Part shown: positions 56,959 through 64,000 of the stretch, piece by piece
Position numbering within the stretch: the first letter of the stretch is position 1
How the letters are laid out: each line of letters opens with the position of its first letter
NCBI RefSeq assembly: GCF_023091745.1
Contig: NC_068935.1
Span: forward strand, 1,627,001-1,691,000
Length of the DNA stretch: 64,000 nucleotides
DNA from: Budorcas taxicolor
Taxonomy: Eukaryota; Chordata; Mammalia; Artiodactyla; Bovidae
Direction: 5' to 3'
Notes under the pieces: model-generated
What the model was told of the DNA's origin: nothing
Database searches by the model: none
The model's input: the letters and a program-made list of their open reading frames with translations, nothing else
Translations under genes and position numbers: made by a program

Positions 56959-57800
56959 ATGTGAAATTCCAGGTTGGATGAAGCACAAGCTGGAATCAAG
57001 TTTGCTGGGAGAAATATCCATAACTTCAGATATGCAGATGACACCAACCTAATGGCAGAAAGTAAAGATGAATTAATGGCCCTCTCAATGAAGGTGAAAA
57101 AGGAGAGTGGAAAAGCTGGCTTAAAACTCAACATTCAATAAACAAAGATCATGGCATCTGGTCCCATCACTTGGGACCTGGAAACAATAGAAAGAGTGAC
57201 AGACTTTACATTCTTGGGCTCCAAAATCACTGTGGATGGTGACTGCAGCCAGGAAATTAAAAGACACCCCTTGGAAGAAAAGCTATTGACAAACACAGAG
57301 AGTGTATTAAAAAGCAGAGACATTACTTTGCTGACAATGGTCTTTACAGTCAAAGCTATGGTTTCTCCAGTACTCACGTATGGATGTGAGAGCTGGACAA
57401 TAAAAATGGCTGAGCTCCAAAGAATTGATGCCTTCAAACTGTGGTGCTGGAGAAGACTCTTCAGAGTCCCTTGGACAGCAAGGAGATCAAATCAGTCAAT
57501 CTTAAAGGAAATCAACTCTGAATATTTGTTGGAAGGACTGATGCTGAAACTAAAGCCCCAGTAGTTTGGCTTCTTGGTGCAGAGAGCCAACTCATTGGAA
57601 AAGACCCTGATGCTGGGAAAGATTGAAGGTAGGCTAAGGAAGGGATGACAGAAGACGAGATTGTTGGATGGCATCACTGACTCAATGGACATGAATTTGA
57701 GCAAACTCTGGGAGATAGTGAAGGACAGGGAAGCCTGGTGTGCTACAGTCCATGGGGTGACAGAGAGTCAGACACTGATGAGCAACTGAATAACATAAAA
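56959..57800 (+). mobile_element. BovB 3' third in L1M
   Basis: Starts AGGTTGGATGAAGCACAAGC near the RT active site; the YADD block is about 57030-57041 (RYADDTNLMAES type). Ends GATGAGCAACTGAATAACAT. Flanked by ATCTTTTC (56951-56958 and 57801-57808). Frame 57151-57564 (137 codons) holds the 3' basic region. Confidence 0.92.
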
Positions 57801-58625
57801 ATCTTTTCTAAATATTTTCTCCCAGTATGTGGTTTGTCTTTTCATTCTGTTGACAGTGTCTTTTTCAGAGAAGAAAATTTTTATATTTTAATGAAGTCCA
57901 ACTTATCATTGCTTTTGTTTACAGATTGTGCCTTTGGCGCTGTATCTAAAATGTCATCAATAAACCCAAGGTCATGCAGATTTTCTCCTATGGTGTTTTC
58001 TAGAATTTATTTTCTAGTCATAGTTTTGCATGTTACATTCATATGTGTTATCCATGTTTAGTTTATTTTTGTGAAAATTGTGAAGTCTGTGTCTAGATTC
58101 ATTTCTTTGCATGAGGATGTCATGCATGTTCCAGAACTATTTTTTTAAAAAACTGTCTTTTCCCCTTTGTATTACTTTTACTCCTTTGTCAAAATCAGTT
58201 AACTATTTACGTGGGTCTATTGCTTGGCTTTTTGTTTTCTTCTATTGATCTGTTTGTCTTTGGCTAATATTACACATTCCTGATTACTGTACCTTTAGAG
58301 TAAGTCTTGAAGTCTGGTAGTGTTTGTCTTCCAGTTTCATTCTTCTACTTTTTGTGTTGGTTATTCTGTGTATTTTGTCTTTTATTAAAAATTTTAGCAA
58401 TTGTTTGTTGATATCCATAAAATGGCTTGATGAAATTTTAGTGGGATTTAATTGGATCTATAAGTCAAGTTTAGGATAACTGACAACTAGACTAAACTGG
58501 ATCTTACTATTCATGAATATGGAATATCTCTATATTTATTTAGTTCTTTGATTTCTTCCTTCAGAATTTTGTAGTTTTCTTCAGATTAAATTAATCTTGC
58601 CAATATTTTGTTAGATTTATACTTC

Positions 58626-58990
58626 AGTGTATTAGTTGGAGCTGTTAGAACAGAACATCATATATTGAGTGGCCTAAATAACAAATGTTCTTTCTCAAAG
58701 TTCTGAAAACACAGAGGTCCAAGACAAAGGCACTGGCAGACTGAGTGTCTGGTGAGAGTGTTCTTCCTGGCTTGGAGATGGCCATCTTATTTGCTGTGTT
58801 CTTAGATTGTGAATAGACAGAGATCAAACTGTCTGGCCTTTTTTATAAGGATGCTAATTCCATTATGAGGACTCATGACTGCATCAAAACCTAATTACCT
58901 TTCAAAACTCAACCTCTAAGAACCATCACATTGGTACTTGGATCCTCAACATATGAATCTCAGCAGTACATATTTAGTATATAGCACTCC
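58626..58990 (-). mobile_element. MaLR (MLT1-type) LTR, 3' LTR of a provirus remnant
   Basis: Reversed MLT1 order: 'GTCCAAGACAAAGGCACTG', 'TGGCCATCTTATTTGCTG', 'TTTTTTATAAGGATGC', 'ATTCCATTATGAGGACTC', 'TCAACATATGAATCTCAG'. In element sense this is the downstream LTR. Same orientation as the LTR at 60608-61185. Confidence 0.82.
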
Positions 58991-60607
58991 TCCCTTTGTC
59001 TCTCAAATGTACTTCTTTCTCATATATAAAATGCATGCATTTCATCACAATAGTCTCAAAATGGTAAATTCATTCCAGCATCAGCTCTAAAGTCTAAAGT
59101 TCAAAGTCTCATATAAATTACATGAGATATGGATGAGACTTGAGATTTATCTACAGCAGTGAGCCTCTGAAAGAAAACAAGTTACATGCTTCTAGAATAC
59201 AATGGTAGAATAGACAGAAGATTGAAAATTCGAAACTGAGCAGGACAAATTCCATTAGATCTTAAGAAGTGAGTAAACCTTGTTATTTCGATGTTTTACC
59301 TTCCAGTCCCACTGGGGTGTCAATGTCACTCCCATACCTGGGTAGAATGAATCTCCTCCTTTATATGGCAGAACTGTGGTATGAAAAATGTCCCCAAAGA
59401 GAGCCAAGGCAGACTCTGTAGAATTGGGAGTCTCATTCCCAGGGCTCTGTGTAGCCCAGCTCCCATGGCTTCAAATGGATGATATATTGCCTTTTGAAAT
59501 TGAGGCAATGGTCTTGATGATCTCTGAATTGCCTTTGGGGCTACCCTTTCTTGTTTTTGAAGAACAGCACAAATTCACAGCCAAAGTTATCATCCTGTCC
59601 TGTGTGATCTGAGTTCAAAAGTCTTCATTCTATCTCATTTACATCACCTTTAATTTAAAGTGTTCCTACTTGAGTGGTTGTTTAGCTCCATGATTCACAC
59701 TTGTATTAATCTACTTATCAAAAGCCAAGCACCATTCTTATTCTTTCTGAACACTTTTTCCATTTTTTTTTTCTATATGGATAGGCTGACAGTTTTCCAA
59801 ATCTTTAAGTTCAGCTCATTTTTGTTTAAAAATTATTTCATTTCTTTCTTCTCATAGTTTACTATAAGCAGTCAGGAAGAACCAAGGTACTTCTTCAACA
59901 CATTGTTTATAAATCTTGTCAGCTAAATATCCAATTTTAATTATTCTCAACTTCTACCTCCCACAAAACACAAGGAGAAACAATTCTGGTGCTGCTACTG
60001 CTGCTAAGTCGCTCCAGTCGTGTCCGACTCTGTGCGACCGCATAGATGGCAGCCCACTAGGCTCGCCAGTCCCTGGGATTCTCCAGGCAAGAACACTGGA
60101 GTGGGTTGCCATTTCCTTCTCCAATGCATGAAAGTGAAAAGTGAAAGTGCCATTAGGCGTTACCAAATATACACTCCACTCCTTTTTGTGGACATTGTCT
60201 TCTGCTTTTAATCCCAAATGATGAACTGTTGAGTAAGCCTTGCATCCTAATTTGCCTTCTTTTATTTCAAGCTGTTTGTACTGTTCTGTAAACATAACCA
60301 TTTGTTTTTCATTCCAACAATCTGGAGGCACAAGATTATCCGTTTTTTCCTTTGATGAAGATGATGATTCAGTCAAGTTATTTGCTAATTTGCAATAAGA
60401 ATTGCCTTTTCTTCATTGCTCAATCACGTTTCTAATTTTTATCGGAGCCTTCATTAGAATGCCCTTAAGTGTCTGTATTTCCATTATTCTTTATGTAATT
60501 ATTTGTGTATTCTCTAAGAAGATGAATGTTTTCTCTATACCTTTTTTCTTTTCTTTCTGAGTCCTCACCATTATCACCTTTAATAATGGTTTCACAGCAA
60601 TATCAAT
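58991..60607 (-). mobile_element. MaLR internal region
   Basis: Lies between two same-sense MLT1 LTRs. 'CATTCCAGCATCAGCTC', 'AAGTTCAAAGTCTCATATAA' and 'CCCAGCTCCCATGGCTTC' are the kind of text found in reversed MaLR internal sequence. Non-coding. A SINE lies at 59993-60158. Confidence 0.7.
59993..60158 (-). mobile_element. Bov-A type SINE in MaLR internal region
   Basis: GCTGCTACTGCTGCTAAGTC, CGTGTCCGACTCTGTGCGAC, GAACACTGGAGTGGGTTGCC, CCAATGCATGAAAGTG: a younger Bov-A/Bov-tA variant with well-kept CpGs. Confidence 0.92.
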
Positions 60608-61185
60608 AGTCACAGACTTGGTCTCTGGCTAGGATCTTCTGTCTGGCTTGCAGATTGCCATCTTTTTCTGTGTCCATCACATGGCTGAGAGAAAGAGAGA
60701 GAGAGAGAAAGTTCTTTAGTTTCCTCTTAAGAGCACTAATCCCATAATGAGGATGATATTCACAAGACTTCATATAACCTTGAAAGTGAAAGAAAGTGAA
60801 AGTCGCTTAGTTGAGTCCAACTCTTTGCGACCTCGTGGACTATACAGTCCATGGAATTCTCGAGACCAGAATACTGGAGTGGGTAGCCTTTCCCTTCTCC
60901 AGGGGATCTTCCCAACTCAGGGATCGAACCCAGGTCTCCCACATGGCAGGCGGATTCCTTACCAGCTGAGCCACAAGGAAAGCCCAAGAATACTGGAGTG
61001 GGTAGCCTATTCCTTCTCCAGCGGATCTTCCTGACCCAGAAATTGAACCAGGGTCTCCTGCATTGCAGGTGGATTCTTTACCAACTGAGCTATCAGGCAA
61101 CCTTAACTATCTCCATATAGTATTATCAGGGGTTAAAGGCCTCAGGATATGAATTTTACACAGATATAAATTCAGTTCATAATAC
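60608..61185 (-). mobile_element. MaLR (MLT1-type) LTR, 5' LTR, split by SINE
   Basis: 60608-60782 ('GGTCTCTGGCTAGGATCTTC', 'AATCCCATAATGAGGATG') and 61099-61185 ('CTCAGGATATGAATTTTAC') join into one reversed MLT1 LTR around a SINE. L1M ORF2 resumes right after, so the LTR-internal-LTR unit is an insertion into L1M. Confidence 0.8.
60783..61098 (-). mobile_element. Bov-tA SINE with duplicated head segment
   Basis: A standard - strand Bov-tA (60783-60985) is followed by a second copy of the tail/head junction (60986-61098: 'AAGAATACTGGAGTGGGTAGCC' again to 'ACCAACTGAGCTATCAGGC'). Flanked by AACCTT (60777-60782 and 61099-61104), which points to one insertion of a dimer-like SINE. Confidence 0.88.
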
Positions 61186-61189
61186 TAAA

Positions 61190-61905
61190 TATTCATCTTT
61201 TCTTGGGTGCTAATAAAAATGGAAATGTGTATTTTTAATTTTACATTTTAATAATTCATTTTTTTGTGTATAGTGAAGCAATTGAGTTTTATGTGTTTAT
61301 GTTATTTCTTAAAAACCTGCAATAATTACTATTAATTCCAAGAGTTATTTTCTCAATTCTTTGGGATTTTCTGCATAGAAAATCATGTTTTATGAAAAAA
61401 AAAATACATGTTTTTCTTCCTTCCTTATCAGTATATATTTTGTTTTATTTTCTTGTCTTATTACATTCCTATAACTTCTGGTATGATATTGAAAAGCAGT
61501 GTTTAGAGGGGAAATCTGACTTACTTCTATTCTTAGAATAATTGTAAATTTTCTCACCAGTAAATGTTGTATTATTTGTAGGATTTGTGAATATTCTGTA
61601 TCATATCGAGGGATTCCCTTCTATTCCTAGTGAACGGAAAGATTTGATCATGGATGAGTATTGGATTGTGTCAAAAGCTTTTTCTGCATACACTGATGTG
61701 ATCATGTGATTTTTTTTTCTTTAGCCTCTTGATATGATGGATGGCATTAATTGATTTCCAAATGTTGAAATATATATAATGTAGTTACTCCTGCTTTATT
61801 TTGATTGTTATTAGCATGGTATACCTTTCTCAATCTATTTACTTTAAATGTATATATGTCTTTTTATTTTAAAGAGGATTTCTTATAGACAACATATAGT
61901 TGGTG
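61190..61905 (-). mobile_element. Old L1 (L1M-type), ORF2 middle part
   Basis: Continues the reversed ORF2 broken at 58626: 'CTTGGGTGCTAATAAAAATGG', 'GGGATTTTCTGCATAGAAAATC', 'ATTCCCTTCTATTCCTAGTG', 'CTTTTTCTGCATACACTGATG', 'CTTGATATGATGGATGGC'. An MLT1 LTR follows at 61906. Confidence 0.82.
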
Positions 61906-62250
61906 TTATAGACTGAATACTTATGTACACCTAAATTTCATGGTGAAATCATACCCCCAATGTAATGGTATTACGAATGGATGTTTTGGAAGATAAATAA
62001 GATTAGATGAAGTCATGAGGATGGGGCTCTCATAAATGTGATTATAAAGGAAGAGACCTGAGAGAGCTTGCTTCCTCTCTTACCTATCACGTGATAATAC
62101 AATGAGAATATGGCCCTCTGAAAACCAGGAGGCAGGTTTTCAGCAAAGACAAGATCTGCCAACATCTTGATATTAAACTTTCCAGCTTCCTGAACTGTCA
62201 GTGGTAATCTGTTTTATCAGTCATGACTGGTTAAGATAGTTGGGTCTTAT
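61906..62250 (+). mobile_element. MLT1-type solo LTR in L1M
   Basis: Starts TGTTATAGACTGAATAC, then 'AATTTCATGGTGAAATC', 'GTCATGAGGATGGGGCTCTC', 'TCTTGATATTAAACTTTCC' and 'CTGAACTGTCAGTGG': MLT1 LTR in + orientation, opposite to the provirus 3 kb to the left. L1M continues on both sides. Confidence 0.8.
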
Positions 62251-62711
62251 TTCCTTATCACTCTGACAATCTGGTTTTTAATTGGTACATTAAATCAATG
62301 ACATTGAAATAATTTTTGACATAATTGGATTAATATCCGCTTTTCTGTTACTCCTTTCTAATTGTTTCCTTTCTTCTTTGGTCTTATTTCTGTCTTCTAC
62401 ATTTTTTTCTGTCTTTTGTAGTTTTATTAACATTAGAACACTTTATGTAATTTCATTTTCTTTCTTCTCTTAGCATATAAGCTACACTCCTTCTATTATT
62501 ACTTGTCTTTTAATAGTGATTGCCCTAAAGTTTGCAATGTACCTTTACAATTAATCTAAGTCCACTTTCAAGTGACACTATACCACTTTATACAAGTGTA
62601 ATGTATGTACACTTGTATGTACAAGGTAATACAAGTAGGATATAATAAAATAACCCTAATTTTTCTCTCACTTTCCTTTTGTCATAACTTCCATTGATTC
62701 CACTAATACAT
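62251..62711 (-). mobile_element. Old L1 (L1M-type), 5' part
   Basis: 'GGGTCTTATTTCCTTATC', 'TTTTTAATTGGTACATTAAATC' and 'AGTGATTGCCCTAAAGTTTGC' fit the reversed ORF1-ORF2 part of L1M. It ends before the SINE at 62724. Confidence 0.7.
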
Positions 62712-62723
62712 AAGCATATGCAT

Positions 62724-62938
62724 GAATGCATGCTAAGTCACTTTGTCTGATTCTATGACCCTAAGGACTGCAGCATTCCAGGCTCCTCTTTCTATGAGAT
62801 TCTCCAGGCAAGAATACTGAAGTAGATCGCCATGCCCTTCTCCAGAGGATCTTCCTGACCCAGGGACTGAACATGCATTTCTTATGTCTCTTGCATTGAT
62901 AGGTGGGTTCTTTACCACTAGAGCCATCTGGAAAGCCC
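62724..62938 (-). mobile_element. Bov-tA SINE
   Basis: GAATGCATGCTAAGTCAC to TTTACCACTAGAGCCATCTG and AAAGCCC. Flanked by a perfect 12-bp duplication AAGCATATGCAT (62712-62723 and 62939-62950). Confidence 0.96.
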
Positions 62939-62999
62939 AAGCATATGCATACTCAGCCCTTCAGCCCTAATATTCCCACATTCTGGTTATTCAATTAAA

Positions 63000-63530
63000 T
63001 ATCATTCTGTGAAGGAATGTTATGGATGTAATTGAAGTCCCAAGTCAGTTAATATTAATAAACAGAATTTATCTGGGTGGAACTGACTCAATTGAGTCCT
63101 TTAAAGGCAGAAAATTTTCTGAGGCTGATGGCAGAAAGAGATGTCACAGTTTTCAAGCAGAAGAAGGATTTAATGGGTCTGCTGTTGCTGGCTTAGAGGA
63201 CGAAAGGAACCATGTACAAGGAACAGAGAGTGGTTTCTAGGAATAAAGAATGACCCCTGGATAACAGCTTTTAAGGAAATGGGAACCTCAGTCCTACAAC
63301 TCCATGTAGCTAAATTTTGCAAACAACTTTAATGAACTAGAAGCAGATATTTTCTTAGACCTTCTAGACTATAATTCAGCATGGCTGATACTTTGTTTCC
63401 GGTCTTGTGATATACTGGGCAGAGAACCCAGTGGTGTCACTTTAAACTTCAGAAATAGATAACTAGATAAAGAGGATGTTGTTTTGAACTAAGTTTGTGA
63501 TAACTTGTTATGCAGTGATATAAAAAACCT
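63000..63530 (+). mobile_element. Old LTR-like relic, probably MaLR/ERVL group
   Basis: 'TTTAAAGGCAGAAAATTTTC', 'GTTGCTGGCTTAGAGGACG', 'GGGAACCTCAGTCCTACAAC', 'CAGAGAACCCAGTGG' and 'TTGTTTTGAACTAAGTTTG' form the order of a common eutherian LTR. The 72-codon frame at 63022-63240 lies within it and is not a gene. Family name not asserted. Confidence 0.6.
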
Positions 63531-64000
63531 ACATAGTCAAATTAAATTTTGCTAATGAGTTGTACTTGCATAAGACTTAGAAGGCAAAAGTCAGTCATAG
63601 GCCTTCTAAAATGGCTTTTCAGTTTCCTGGATGGCAAAAATTGACTGTAGAGATATCATTGCTCAATTTCCAGTTTCATGAAAGTGACAATTGCAGCAAT
63701 AATAGTGGCCAGGCTCAACATTTCTGAACCCAGTTACTAGCATTATTGGTATTGAAAAAAATGATGGCTAGTCTCTAGATTCCATATTTCAGCATCCAAT
63801 AACACAGTGTTTTTAATAGTAGTCATGCTTCCTGAACAGTCTTCCTAAACCATGGATTATGGCTGCAATGACTTTATATTAAAGGACACAACTTATAGTA
63901 TCACCTTCTGATTCCCCACCTTCCTAATTTTAATGGAAAATATTAGCACTTTTAATATATCTGTTCTGAGGAGTACTAATACTGGTGCCAGTATTAGAGG
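63531..64000. other. Unassigned non-coding DNA
   Basis: No repeat or coding feature recognised to the end of the window. Confidence 0.5.

Larger units (their letters stand above)
55028..58625 (-). mobile_element. Old L1 (L1M-type), 3'UTR and ORF2, left part
   Basis: Reads as reversed L1M: 3'UTR 'GAGCAGTTTTAGGTTCCCAGC' (55052), 'CCACAGATTTTTTTACTATC', 'CTACTGAAGGACATCTTGGTT' (56047), 'CATTTCCCTGATGAC' (56781), 'TATTTTCTCCCAGTATGTGG' (57813), and ORF2 up to 'TTTGTTAGATTTATACTTC' (58608). Interrupted by a SINE (55283), an L1 3' piece (55529), a SINE (56351), and a BovB (56959). Then a MaLR provirus splits it at about 58626; L1 resumes near 61190. Confidence 0.85.

Noticed and set aside
63022..63240. 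+ strand 72-codon frame near the end of the window
   Set aside because: Contained within an old LTR-like repeat, with no splice or promoter context.
1..64000. CRISPR array, operon, phage, or other prokaryotic system
   Set aside because: No spacer-repeat periodicity or gene clusters; repeat content is unmistakably ruminant nuclear DNA.

Overview
The window reads as intergenic or deep-intronic nuclear DNA of a ruminant, most likely a bovid. The assignment rests on repeats: at least fourteen pieces of BovB (the RTE-clade LINE of ruminants), about a dozen Bov-tA/Bov-A type SINEs, one CHR-2-type SINE, a near full-length bovine-type L1, ruminant ERV LTRs, and older eutherian L1M, MaLR and MIR relics. 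I found no host protein-coding gene, rRNA, CRISPR array or bacterial-type operon. Nearly every open frame lies inside a retroelement or antisense to one. One possible exon-like segment is noted at 46205-46374.

Layout. 1-2162: 3' end of a class I (gammaretrovirus-like) provirus: decayed env, polypurine tract and 3' LTR. 3013-6092: a + strand BovB with a second, - strand BovB inserted in its 3' end. 6093-7954: unassigned, with a perfect 44-bp tandem duplication. 7955-12000: a - strand L1 interrupted by a BovB whose 5' half is inverted. 12718-13175: two SINEs in opposite orientation. 14054-14817: solo LTR of a ruminant class I ERV.

17436-33962 is a four-layer nest. A - strand BovB was split by a + strand L1 (17881-32140). 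That L1 was split in its 5'UTR by a BovB (18487-22548), which in turn was split by an ERV LTR (19765-21051). The L1 also took in a BovB tip at 24348, an L1 tail at 26543, a SINE head at 27737 and a 2-kb BovB at 29783. Target-site duplications (TSDs) are readable at most joints.

34519-45725: ancient repeats, a second solo LTR of the 14-kb family (36204-37717, holding a truncated L1 with a 15-bp TSD), two abutting BovBs (38311-40970), and L1M relics carrying a CHR-2 SINE and younger BovB/SINE insertions. 46205-49876: the possible exon, a TA-flanked MITE and two LTR-like elements. 50529-54780: SINE, BovB, MIR-like, L1 3'UTR with (TA)n, and an internally deleted BovB. 55028-62720: a long - strand L1M broken by SINEs, a BovB, a MaLR provirus remnant (LTR-internal-LTR, 58626-61185) and another MLT1 LTR. 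63000-63530: one more LTR-like relic.

No element here looks able to move: every endonuclease/reverse transcriptase frame is broken. The value of the window is as a record of insertion order and of retrotransposition by-products (5' inversion, internal deletion, junctional duplication). I see no convincing undescribed functional system. The observations I would check first are the antisense frame repeatedly open across BovB 3' ends, the internally deleted BovB with a fused open frame, and the exon-like segment. Family names come from recognition of the sequence, not from a database search.
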